DNA of 64,000 bases from an uncultured Bacteroidales bacterium (lineage in GTDB: Bacteria; Bacteroidota; Bacteroidia; Bacteroidales; Bacteroidaceae). Where the stretch lies: positions 1 through 64,000 of the forward strand of contig CADCGD010000006.1 of the NCBI GenBank assembly GCA_902800925.1. Direction: 5' to 3'. How positions within the stretch are numbered: the stretch's first letter is position 1; each line of letters opens with the position of its first letter. Below are positions 7,602 to 15,758 of this stretch, one piece after another. Both the position numbers and the translations under genes were made by a program. Under the pieces are notes generated by a model. That model saw nothing but the letters and a program-made list of their open reading frames with translations, was not told the origin of the DNA and did no database searches.

Positions 7602-8729
7602 TCAGGAATGGTAGAGACCGAGATTACGGTAGAAGGACGACATGCTGTTGTAGCCAGAGCGTGCTGCAATCTCTACTTTTGGGGTGAGCGGGTTCTCTTC
7701 CATTAGCTGTTCAGCATATGCGATACGTTTATGGTTGATGTATTCTTTGAAGGTCATGTGTGCACAACTGCTAAGTGCCTGCAGCAGATAGGTGCGGTTT
7801 GTTCCTAACTGTTTAGCAACATCATTGAGTAGCAAGTCCTTTTGGAGGAAAACCTGTTGTTCATTCATCATGGTCTCCAGTCTCTCATAAATGAGAATGC
7901 TGGTGCTACTGGGGGGGGCATCTGTTTGCTCTGTATCTTCGGTCTCTTTCTCTTGCTCTTCAGGGATATCTCGCATAGAGAAGTTCTGCTGCATACCTAC
8001 CCATGATAAGGCGAAAATAAGCGCTGAGAAGGCCACTGAAGGTAATGCTATGATGATGTTGTCGACAAACATCTGTCGTCCTATTACGTTAACAATGGTG
8101 GAGGCCAGTGAAGTAGCAATGAACAAAATAAGAATAGTGGGAATAGACTGAATTTCCCTATTCTCTGTATCGGCATATAACTGTTGTACAGTCTTGTTGA
8201 ATCGGCGGATACGACGGAATCCCCTGACAATAACAATGATGACTTGTATGGCAAAGATGATGTGACAGATGATGTGTACCCAACCCTGAACGAGTGGTAG
8301 TCCGCTAAGTGACGTTTCGTGGCCGTGGTAGAGATAGTTTGTGATGAATGCCTTGGTCTCTCCTGCGTCCATGACACCATATAGGCAACCTACAACAATA
8401 CCAGCCATTATCGGTGGAGTGAATACAGACCAGAGAAAACTCTTCTGTTGCGACAGTGGTATGCGGTCGGTAATTTCACTTATATATAATAGGAATAGGG
8501 GGTAGACCGTCAGGTTCAGTGTCACATATATGGTATCGCTGAATGGCAATAGGTCGATATGATGGTTGAAGAAAATGAAGTGGCAGCTATATAATAGCAG
8601 TGTAGCTATAGCCCATCGTAGCAACCAGCGTATAGCCTTATCCATACGTTTTCTGTAGGTGAGGGTTAGCTGGATAACCATCACCACACAGACCATCAGC
8701 GGCAGAGAAGTGAATATTTCGTAAATCAT
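7602..8729 (-). CDS. Membrane-bound AraC-family transcriptional regulator
   Basis: From the ATG at 8729 the protein has about 375 residues. The first two thirds are hydrophobic, with six to seven predicted membrane segments (for example LMVCVVMVIQLTL and TPPIMAGIVVGCLYGV). A short acidic linker follows (EEQEKETEDTEQ), then an AraC-type DNA-binding domain: LLLNDVAKQLGTNRTYL for the first helix-turn-helix, FKEYINHKRI, and AARSGYNSMSSFYRN for the second. The frame is open further upstream to 8846, but a TAACTTTG -7 box at 8738-8745 (minus) would be transcribed through if that start were used. The protein stops soon after FYRN, a few residues short of the usual GMTPxxY tail. It may sense an envelope signal. 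Targets cannot be read. Confidence 0.85.
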   Translation of the reverse strand: MIYEIFTSLPLMVCVVMVIQLTLTYRKRMDKAIRWLLRWAIATLLLYSCHFIFFNHHIDLLPFSDTIYVTLNLTVYPLFLLYISEITDRIPLSQQKSFLWSVFTPPIMAGIVVGCLYGVMDAGETKAFITNYLYHGHETSLSGLPLVQGWVHIICHIIFAIQVIIVIVRGFRRIRRFNKTVQQLYADTENREIQSIPTILILFIATSLASTIVNVIGRQMFVDNIIIALPSVAFSALIFALSWVGMQQNFSMRDIPEEQEKETEDTEQTDAPPSSTSILIYERLETMMNEQQVFLQKDLLLNDVAKQLGTNRTYLLQALSSCAHMTFKEYINHKRIAYAEQLMEENPLTPKVEIAARSGYNSMSSFYRNLGLYHS

Positions 8730-8737
8730 ATTACTTG

Positions 8738-8769
8738 CAAAGTTACGTAATAGCCTTCTAATAACCAAG
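8738..8769 (-). promoter_or_regulatory. Probable promoter of the AraC-type gene
   Basis: On the minus strand CTTG (8769-8766), a 20-bp spacer and TAACTTTG (8745-8738) match the Bacteroidetes pattern with one mismatch. The transcript start would be only a few bases before the ATG at 8729. Several TTTGCA motifs lie upstream (about 8785-8840) and could be operators. Confidence 0.55.
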
Positions 8770-8890
8770 TGTTTTCCAGATAATTGCAATTTGTGGAGTA
8801 ATATTTTGCAATTTTGCGACAACAATTTGCATTTTTGCATTATCAAATACTAAAAATGTAACTAACTTTGCCAAAATATTATTTGTGTAA

Positions 8891-10747
8891 CATTATCCTT
8901 ATTATGAGAAGCGACTGCTTATTCCGGAAACCGTTAAAGACCCCAGTGGAGAAACTTATGTCGTTGGCGGTATTCAGTCATGGGCTTTCGAGAGCGATCC
9001 CTATTTGGAAGAGGTAATTCTCCCTGAGACCATTGATACCATTGCTGTTCAAGCCTTCAGCAGCTGTGGGAATCTGAAACACCTCGATCTGCCCAACAGC
9101 GTAGCCTATCTGGGACAGAACTGCTTTGCCGAGTCGGGTTTGGAGGATGAGTTCGTTGTTCCAGCCAATGTGAAGGTGCTGGAGTCGGCTATTTTCCGCA
9201 ATACACATATCACCAAACTGTCGTTTGCCGAGGGTTCACGTCTTGATTCCATTGCAGATCAGTCGATATTCTTCATGTTCGAATTGAAAGAGCTGGAGCT
9301 CCCCACCGGTCTGCGTGCCATCGCCTATGCCGGTATCTCGAGCTGTCCGTGGCTGAAGAAAGTCAACCTGCCCGAGGGCCTTGTTAAACTCGATCCAATG
9401 GTGCTCACGGGCTGTCCTGTAGAAGAGTTGGTTATTCCCAGTACGCTGGTAGAAATAGGCGAAGGCTTTATGGCCACCGTTCACCAACAGATGGATGGCG
9501 ACGGTTCTTCTTCATTGCGCCACATCAGTGTTGCCGAGGGCAATCCCATCTACGATTCGCGTGAGGACTGCAATGCAGTTATCCTTACGGCTACCAATAC
9601 CCTGTATATGGCCAAAGCCATCTCCAAGTTGCCCAGCACCTTGGAAGTCATTGCAGCTAACAGCTATTCCGATCCTTGCATGAAAACGTTGACGCTGCCT
9701 GCACGCATTAAAAAGATTGAGAGCTATGCCTTTGCTGATGCTTTCATGCATCGAGGAGCTACGTTCAGCAAGATAGTCTCCAGCATCGAGGAACCTGCCG
9801 GCGTACTCGAGCAGAATGCTTTCATGAAGCAGAATGACTATTGGGAAGAGTCTGACGAGACCTATAAGAAAGCCACCCTCTACGTGCCCGCTGGTACGAA
9901 GGAGAAGTACCAGGCCGATGCCGAGTGGGGCCGCTTCCAGAACATTGTCGAGGAGAAGCCCGTCGTTGTTGAGGATGCCGAGCCCATGAAGGAGGAGACT
10001 ACCACCAGCTTTACCGGTTCTACCGGACTCACTGAGGAAACTGACCTGTCTGCAGCTGTCGTTGACAATTTCTTTATCACGTTGAGCACCAATAACGACG
10101 ATGCTGAGACCAATGACGTCTATGATGCCGAGGAACAGGCCATTGTGCTGAATTCTACCGTTGCCAATGAGTCGAAGATTGATTTTGTAGAGTCTACTCA
10201 GGCCTCTACTGACGCCGTGATGAACAACTTCAATGGTATCCTCTTTGAGGTTCCTGCAGGTAGTGGTATCGTCACCGTTACATTCAAGACTACCGGTAAC
10301 CGCTTGCTGGCTGTGAAGGTGGGCAATCAGGCTGCCAGCGCCTTCAAGCGGGTCGCCAAGGATGAGTTAGAGGTTCCGTACACTACTGAGGTTGCAACCC
10401 ACATCTACATCTATTCCGTGGAAGAACTCGCAGATGATGTCGCTACTGCCCGTGCCTATGCCCGTGCCTATGCTACTGCCAAGATGCTGAAGAAGGGTGC
10501 TGGTCTGAAGAATATGAAGAGAGTTGCTGCCAACAGGGCTCCTGAGGAGACTCAGTCTGAGAAGAGCCAGACTCTCATCTATGGTATCGGTTGGAAAGCG
10601 ACCGAAACAGGTATCCAGACCATCAGTGCTGTTCCATCAGTCATGTTCGATAGCTCGGCTCCTGTCTATAATCTTACGGGCCAGCGTGTCAGTGCTCCAC
10701 AGAAGGGCATTTTGATACAGAGCGGACGTAAGGTCGTGGTAAAGTAA
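8891..10747 (+). CDS. BspA-like leucine-rich repeat surface protein, 5' truncated
   Basis: The frame opens after a TAA at 8888 and reads IPETVKDPSGETYVVGG, then repeated LRR_5 units of the BspA type (VILPETIDTIAVQAFSSC, LDLPNSVAYLGQNCF, LELPTGLRAIAYAGIS) up to about residue 330 of the frame. A beta-rich segment and a C-terminal tail (YNLTGQRVSAPQKGILIQSGRKVVVK in two parts) follow. There is no signal peptide, and no ATG lies in frame before the first repeat; a TTG at 9005 or an undetected start would be needed. An ATG at 8904 is in another frame and stops after 38 codons. A -7-like TAACTTTG lies at 8863-8870. This looks like a deletion that fused promoter DNA to mid-gene sequence. BspA-like proteins mediate adhesion in other oral and gut Bacteroidales. 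Confidence 0.75.
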   Translation, partial: HYPYYEKRLLIPETVKDPSGETYVVGGIQSWAFESDPYLEEVILPETIDTIAVQAFSSCGNLKHLDLPNSVAYLGQNCFAESGLEDEFVVPANVKVLESAIFRNTHITKLSFAEGSRLDSIADQSIFFMFELKELELPTGLRAIAYAGISSCPWLKKVNLPEGLVKLDPMVLTGCPVEELVIPSTLVEIGEGFMATVHQQMDGDGSSSLRHISVAEGNPIYDSREDCNAVILTATNTLYMAKAISKLPSTLEVIAANSYSDPCMKTLTLPARIKKIESYAFADAFMHRGATFSKIVSSIEEPAGVLEQNAFMKQNDYWEESDETYKKATLYVPAGTKEKYQADAEWGRFQNIVEEKPVVVEDAEPMKEETTTSFTGSTGLTEETDLSAAVVDNFFITLSTNNDDAETNDVYDAEEQAIVLNSTVANESKIDFVESTQASTDAVMNNFNGILFEVPAGSGIVTVTFKTTGNRLLAVKVGNQAASAFKRVAKDELEVPYTTEVATHIYIYSVEELADDVATARAYARAYATAKMLKKGAGLKNMKRVAANRAPEETQSEKSQTLIYGIGWKATETGIQTISAVPSVMFDSSAPVYNLTGQRVSAPQKGILIQSGRKVVVK

Positions 10748-10781
10748 TTAGGAATCCCAATACTATATTAGTTATTTATGT

Positions 10782-10817
10782 GTGGGCGCTGCTGAGAGGT
10801 GGCGCCCACTATTTTTG
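10782..10817 (+). terminator. Rho-independent terminator after the BspA-like gene
   Basis: GTGGGCGC (10782-10789) and GCGCCCAC (10802-10809) form a perfect stem followed by TATTTTTG. Confidence 0.75.
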
Positions 10818-10845
10818 CATTAAAGTATAAAAAATGTATATTCTT

Positions 10846-10876
10846 TTTGTGATTCACTCAATTCTTCGTAACTTTG
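10846..10876 (+). promoter_or_regulatory. Promoter of the DPP-IV gene
   Basis: TTTG (10846-10849), a 19-bp spacer and TAACTTTG (10869-10876) match the Bacteroidetes consensus. The ATG is at 10900. Confidence 0.7.
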
Positions 10877-10899
10877 CGCTATTATTATAATAATAAGGT

Positions 10900-13059
10900 A
10901 TGAAGAAAGTATTATTCATGGCGTTGACACTGCTGGTGGTAGTGGCTGTGGACGCTAAGAAACTGGAGTTGAAAGAGATTACCCGCGGTATGTTCCGTGG
11001 TGAAACAGTGAGTGACGTACAGCCGCTGAACGACGGTGAGACATACGCCCAGCTCAGCAATGACGGTCGTCGCATTGTGCAGTATTCGTTCAAGACTGGC
11101 AAGGAGGTGGCTACGCTGTTTGATGTGGCAACTGTCAAGGGTGACAAGCTCGACAATATTGATGGTTACATCATGAGTCCCGACGGTAAGCGTATCTTGA
11201 TTCAGACCAAGACACAGCGCATCTATCGTCATTCGTTTACGGCCCAATACTACATTTATACCATTCGTAACAACCGCATCGTACCGTTATCAAAGAATGG
11301 CCCTCAGCAGACCCCGCTGTTCTCGCCTGATGGCGTGCAGATAGCCTTTGTGCGCGATGGCAACATCTTCATTGTCAAGCTGTTGTACGACAATGCCGAG
11401 ATGCAGGTTACCAAGGATGGGAAGAAGAACCAGGTGATTAATGGTATCCCTGACTGGGTCAACGAGGAAGAGTTCTCCCAGAACCGTGCCATGGTATTCA
11501 GTGCTGACAGTCGTCAGATTGTCTGGGTGCGCTATGATGAGAGTGCCGTCAACGAGTGTTTCATTCCTATGACCAAAGGCGGCTATAGCTATAAATATCC
11601 TGTTGCCGGTGAACAGAACTCGACCGTTTCTGTCTGGAGCTATGATGTTCCCAGTCGTCAGACCCGCCAGTTGCAGGTGCCTATCGAGAAGGATGGCTAT
11701 GTCTCTCGTCTGGTAGCTACTGCCGACTCTTCGAAGGTGGCCGTCTTCACACTGAACCGCCATCAGGACTGCTTGCGTATCTATATGGCCAATCCGCTGA
11801 CTACCGTCAGTAAGCTGGCTGTAGAAGACAAGGTCAACAAATATGTCCGTGAGGAGACCTATGGCAAAGCAATCATTAGCACTCGGCACATCTTGTTGCC
11901 CAGCGACCGTGACGGCAATATGCACCTCTACCTCTATAACTTCAATGGTCAGTTGCTTCGTCAGGTGGAGCAGGGAAACTATGAGGTCAGTGACGTCTAT
12001 GGCTATGATGAAAAGACGGGTGCAGTCTATTATGCATCTCATGAGAACGGTGCAACAGACCAGCGCGTATGGGTGGCCTATGAGAACGGCAAGCGCGAGT
12101 GCCTGACTAAGACAGCCGGCTGGAACAGTGCCGTGTTCAGCAAGAACTACCAGTATTTTATTAATACTTGGAGTGATATCAATACCCCGTCTGTTTGCGC
12201 CATCCATACCAACAAAGGTAAGAAAGTGGAGACCCTCGTTGACAACAAGACACTGTCAGACCAACTGAAGAACTATCAGTTGGGAACGCGTGAGCTGTTT
12301 ACCCTGACCACCTCGGAAGGTGTGACGCTGAATGGCTGGATGGTGAAGCCTGCCGACTTTAATCCCCAGAAACAATATCCCGTGGTGATGTACCAATATG
12401 GTGGCCCTGGCAGTCAGTCGGTCAAGAACACTTGGAATGTTGGTATGGCTGGTCAGGGTGCAGCCTTGGAGCAATATCTCTGTCAGCAGGGTTTTATCTG
12501 CGTGTGCATCGACAATCGTGGCACAGGTGGCCGTGGTGCAGACTTTGAGAAATGCACCTATTTGAAGTTGGGTCAGTTGGAGGCTGCTGACCAGGTAGAA
12601 GCTGCCCTGTGGCTGGGACAGCAGTCTTATGTTGACAAAAAACACATTGCTATCTGGGGCTGGAGTTTCGGCGGTTTCAATACACTGATGTCGATGTCCG
12701 AGGGCCGTGGTGTTTTCTGTGCCGGTATTGCCATTGCACCACCAACCACCTGGCGCTATTATGACACCATCTATACTGAGCGCTACATGCGTACTCCTCA
12801 GGAGAATCCTTCAGGCTATGACGACAATCCATTGAACCGTGTGAACAGCCTGCAGGGAGCATTGATGATTGTCCATGGTCTGGCTGACGACAATGTGCAC
12901 TACCGTAACACCGCTGAGTATTGCGAGGCACTGATACAGGCTGACAAGGACTTCCGCCAGCAGATCTATGCCGACCGTAACCACAGCATCTATGGTGGCA
13001 ACACCCGTAACCACCTGTTCCGACAGTGCGTGAACTTTTTGAAAGAGAATATGAAATAA
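10900..13059 (+). CDS. Dipeptidyl-peptidase IV-type serine peptidase (S9B)
   Basis: This is a 719-residue exopeptidase with a signal peptide (about 1-19). An N-terminal beta-propeller covers about residues 40-440 (LSPDGKRILIQT-like and FSPDGVQIAFVRDGN blades), and a C-terminal alpha/beta-hydrolase domain follows. The catalytic serine lies in GWSFGGF (Ser589), the acid in HGLADDNVH (Asp663/664) and the histidine in DRNHSIYG (His695). NEEEF in the propeller matches the double-glutamate motif that holds the substrate amino terminus in DPP-IV. It removes X-Pro or X-Ala dipeptides from peptides, probably in the periplasm, and would complement the secreted C10 protease upstream. It has its own promoter and ends at a hairpin before the convergent asparaginase gene. 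Confidence 0.92.
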   Translation: MKKVLFMALTLLVVVAVDAKKLELKEITRGMFRGETVSDVQPLNDGETYAQLSNDGRRIVQYSFKTGKEVATLFDVATVKGDKLDNIDGYIMSPDGKRILIQTKTQRIYRHSFTAQYYIYTIRNNRIVPLSKNGPQQTPLFSPDGVQIAFVRDGNIFIVKLLYDNAEMQVTKDGKKNQVINGIPDWVNEEEFSQNRAMVFSADSRQIVWVRYDESAVNECFIPMTKGGYSYKYPVAGEQNSTVSVWSYDVPSRQTRQLQVPIEKDGYVSRLVATADSSKVAVFTLNRHQDCLRIYMANPLTTVSKLAVEDKVNKYVREETYGKAIISTRHILLPSDRDGNMHLYLYNFNGQLLRQVEQGNYEVSDVYGYDEKTGAVYYASHENGATDQRVWVAYENGKRECLTKTAGWNSAVFSKNYQYFINTWSDINTPSVCAIHTNKGKKVETLVDNKTLSDQLKNYQLGTRELFTLTTSEGVTLNGWMVKPADFNPQKQYPVVMYQYGGPGSQSVKNTWNVGMAGQGAALEQYLCQQGFICVCIDNRGTGGRGADFEKCTYLKLGQLEAADQVEAALWLGQQSYVDKKHIAIWGWSFGGFNTLMSMSEGRGVFCAGIAIAPPTTWRYYDTIYTERYMRTPQENPSGYDDNPLNRVNSLQGALMIVHGLADDNVHYRNTAEYCEALIQADKDFRQQIYADRNHSIYGGNTRNHLFRQCVNFLKENMK

Positions 13060-13061
13060 GT

Positions 13062-13082
13062 GTCAGCGGGTAAACCGCTGAC
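13062..13082. terminator. Hairpin between convergent genes
   Basis: GTCAGCGG and CCGCTGAC form a perfect 8-bp stem directly after the DPP-IV stop and before the asparaginase stop. There is no T-run on either strand, so its termination role is uncertain. Confidence 0.5.
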
Positions 13083-13086
13083 TACT

Positions 13087-14115
13087 CTATAGTGATATTT
13101 CGCCGCGGATGCTCTGATTCATGAGCATCCGCACTTTTTCTGGGTCGTCGTAGTGTGACTGGAGGAACATCAGCTTGGTGACGGCACTCTCCACCGTGGA
13201 GTCGTAGCCACTGACCACACCAGCCTCCTGCAGGTGATAGCCAGTATCGTATCGGCTCATCTCTACACAGCCTTGCAGGCACTGGCTGATGTTGACAATC
13301 ACTTTACCGTTGCGGGTGCCTTCCTTCAGTGCGTTCAGCAACCACGGACTTTGTGGGGCATTGCCACTGCCGAAGGTGCGCATGACGATTGCCTTGAGAT
13401 TGGGCGTATGGATAATGTGACGAATCAGGTCTTCGCGGATGCCAGGAAACAACGAGAAGATGATGACGTTGTTATCTAACCGGAAGTGGGGAACCATGGG
13501 TTTCTCCCAGTCGGGCTGCAACATGCGGTTGCGATGATAGACGATATTGACGCCGGCATCCACCAGGTGCGGATAGTTGAACGACTCGAAAGCGTTGAAC
13601 TCCTCTGCCGACTGCTTCGTGGTACGGTTGCCACGCAGCAGGTGACCGTTGAAATAGATGCCAACCTCCGGTACCATCGCATGGCCGTTGGTATCCTTGG
13701 CTGCTGCAATCTCAATAGAGGTGATGAGGTTCTCCTTACCGTCCGTGCGCAACTGACCGATGGGCAACTGTGAACCCGTAAAAATGACGGGCTTTGTCAG
13801 GTTCTCCAACATGTAGGAGAGGGCAGAGGCTGTATAAGCCATCGTGTCCGTACCATGCAGTACCACGAAACCGTCGTAGTCGTTGTAGTGGTCGGCGATG
13901 ACGTGACTGAGGTCTGTCCACATCCTTGGTGACATGTCGCTCGAGTCTATGGGTGGTGAGAATTGGTAGGTTGCTATCTCCGTGTCAAACTGTTTCAGTT
14001 CAGGAACATTTTGCAGCAGGTGCTCGAAGTCGAACGGCTCCAGTGCACCCGTCTGTGGATTGCGGTTCATACCGATGGTTCCACCTGTGTAGATAAGTAA
14101 TACGCGTGTTTGCAT
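13087..14115 (-). CDS. ansA: L-asparaginase, type I
   Basis: The 342-residue cytosolic enzyme hydrolyses asparagine to aspartate and ammonia. The N-terminal YTGGTIGM contains the nucleophile Thr13, and the second active-site block is VLHGTDTMAYTASAL. Further family blocks are FTGSQLP, RGNRTTK and AIVMRTFGSGNAP. The length is typical and no signal peptide is present, which separates it from periplasmic type II enzymes. It stands alone, convergent with the DPP-IV gene and divergent from uxaC. Confidence 0.9.
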   Translation of the reverse strand: MQTRVLLIYTGGTIGMNRNPQTGALEPFDFEHLLQNVPELKQFDTEIATYQFSPPIDSSDMSPRMWTDLSHVIADHYNDYDGFVVLHGTDTMAYTASALSYMLENLTKPVIFTGSQLPIGQLRTDGKENLITSIEIAAAKDTNGHAMVPEVGIYFNGHLLRGNRTTKQSAEEFNAFESFNYPHLVDAGVNIVYHRNRMLQPDWEKPMVPHFRLDNNVIIFSLFPGIREDLIRHIIHTPNLKAIVMRTFGSGNAPQSPWLLNALKEGTRNGKVIVNISQCLQGCVEMSRYDTGYHLQEAGVVSGYDSTVESAVTKLMFLQSHYDDPEKVRMLMNQSIRGEISL

Positions 14116-14261
14116 GTGGCAAAGATAAGAAGAAAAAGTGATATAAGGAAACGTTTACGTAGATTTTCTGTAAAAAATGTCTGAAGTCGTCTCTAAAGTG
14201 AAAAATATTTGCTAATTTTGCACGACAATTACGAGTATCACTAAAACAACAAACAATCATA

Positions 14262-15674
14262 ATGACTATGAAGCAATTCAATGACAAGAACTTCGTGCTC
14301 GACAACGAGGTAGCACAGGACCTGTTCCACAACCATGCGGCTAAGATGCCCATCATCGACTATCACTGTCACCTGATTCCAGAGATGGTGGCCAACGACC
14401 ACCGTTTCAAGAGCATCACCGAGCTGTGGCTGGGTGGCGACCACTACAAGTGGCGTGCCATGCGTACCAACGGTGTTGACGAGAAGTATTGCACCGGTAA
14501 GGATACCTCTGACTGGGAGAAGTTTGAGAAGTGGGCCGAGACCGTTCCCTATACCCTGCGCAACCCATTGTACCACTGGACACACCTGGAGCTGAAGACC
14601 GCTTTCGGTATTGAGAAACTGCTGTCGCCCAAGACCGCCCGTGAGATTTTCGATGAGTGTAACGAGAAGTTGCAGCAGCCTGAGTTCTCTGCCCGTGGTT
14701 TGATGAAGCACTACCATGTAGAGTGCGTCTGCACCACTGACGATCCCGTTGACGACCTGCACAACCACATTGAATATGCCAAGCATAAGGCCCAGGACGA
14801 TCCTATGATGATTCCTGCTTGGCGTCCTGACAAGGCTATGAATATTGAGGCTCCGGAGTTTGCCGACTATGTTCGCCAGCTGGAGCAGGTCAGCGGTGTT
14901 ACTATCACCAAGTTTGCCGATATGGTTGACGCCTTGAAGAAACGTCATGACTTCTTTGCTGCCAACGGTTGTAAGTTGAGCGACCATGGTATTGAGGAGT
15001 TTTATGACGAGGAGTATACCGACTCACAGATTGAGACCATCTTTGAAAAGGCTATGCGTGGCCAGCAGCTCTCTGTGCTGGAGACCCGTCAGTACAAGCA
15101 CTGCTTCCTGACTGTGATGGCTGAGATGGATGCCGATGCCGACTGGACTCAGCAGTTCCACTATGGTGCCATCCGTAACAACAATACCAAGATGTTCAAT
15201 CAGCTGGGTCCTGACACCGGTTTCGACTCTATTGGTGAGTTTAATACTGCCAAAGCTATGTCGAAGTTCCTGAACAAACTGAATATGGAGGATAAGCTCA
15301 CGCGTACCATATTATATACATTGAATCCCTGTGCCAATGAGGTTATCGCTACCATGCTTGGCAACTTCCAAGGTGGTGAGCCTGGCAAGATACAGTTTGG
15401 TTCAGGCTGGTGGTTCAACGACCAGAAGGATGGTATGGAGCGCCAGATGAATGCCCTCAGTGTGCTAGGACTGCTGTCTCGCTTCGTCGGTATGCTGACC
15501 GACAGCCGTTCGTTCCTGAGCTATCCACGTCATGAATACTTCCGTCGTATCCTCTGTAATATGCTGGGTAACGACGTAGAGAAAGGCCTGCTGCCTGACG
15601 ATCGCGAACTACTTGGAAAGATGGTTGAGGACATCTCCTACAACAACGCTCGTAGGTATTTTAAGTTCTACTAA
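14262..15674 (+). CDS. uxaC: Glucuronate/galacturonate isomerase
   Basis: The 470-residue enzyme converts D-glucuronate to D-fructuronate and D-galacturonate to D-tagaturonate in uronate catabolism. Family markers are IIDYHCHLIPEM (metal-binding histidines), LWLGGDHYKWRAMR, CTTDDPVDDL, and near the end LTDSRSFLSYPRHEYFRR and ISYNNARRYF. Starts at 14262 or 14268 are equally plausible. A TAATTTTG -7-like box lies at 14213-14220, but no good -33 is visible. It ends at a strong terminator. The other genes of the pathway are not nearby. It fits the pectin-related genes elsewhere in the window. Confidence 0.95.
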   Translation: MTMKQFNDKNFVLDNEVAQDLFHNHAAKMPIIDYHCHLIPEMVANDHRFKSITELWLGGDHYKWRAMRTNGVDEKYCTGKDTSDWEKFEKWAETVPYTLRNPLYHWTHLELKTAFGIEKLLSPKTAREIFDECNEKLQQPEFSARGLMKHYHVECVCTTDDPVDDLHNHIEYAKHKAQDDPMMIPAWRPDKAMNIEAPEFADYVRQLEQVSGVTITKFADMVDALKKRHDFFAANGCKLSDHGIEEFYDEEYTDSQIETIFEKAMRGQQLSVLETRQYKHCFLTVMAEMDADADWTQQFHYGAIRNNNTKMFNQLGPDTGFDSIGEFNTAKAMSKFLNKLNMEDKLTRTILYTLNPCANEVIATMLGNFQGGEPGKIQFGSGWWFNDQKDGMERQMNALSVLGLLSRFVGMLTDSRSFLSYPRHEYFRRILCNMLGNDVEKGLLPDDRELLGKMVEDISYNNARRYFKFY

Positions 15675-15684
15675 TAAAAAAAGT

Positions 15685-15719
15685 TCGGCTATCCTGCTTG
15701 GGATAGCCGATTTTTTTTT
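15685..15719 (+). terminator. Rho-independent terminator of uxaC, fused to the glmS promoter
   Basis: TCGGCTATCC (15685-15694), a 6-base loop TGCTTG, then GGATAGCCGA (15701-15710) form a perfect 10-bp stem followed by nine T. The next bases are the -7 box of glmS. Confidence 0.9.
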
Positions 15720-15726
15720 ACCTTTG
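15697..15726 (+). promoter_or_regulatory. Promoter of glmS overlapping the uxaC terminator
   Basis: TACCTTTG lies at 15719-15726. A CTTG in the terminator loop (15697-15700) is the only -33-like match, at an 18-bp spacing. Confidence 0.5.
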
Positions 15727-15758
15727 CACCCGAAAAGAATACAAATACAGAAACTAAT

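Noticed and set aside
8904..9020. Short frame from ATG 8904 as a separate small protein
   Set aside because: The 38 codons are an out-of-frame reading of the BspA-like gene start and show no other support.
11290..12207. Minus-strand frame of 305 codons inside the DPP-IV gene
   Set aside because: It is antisense to a well-supported peptidase domain and has no motif.
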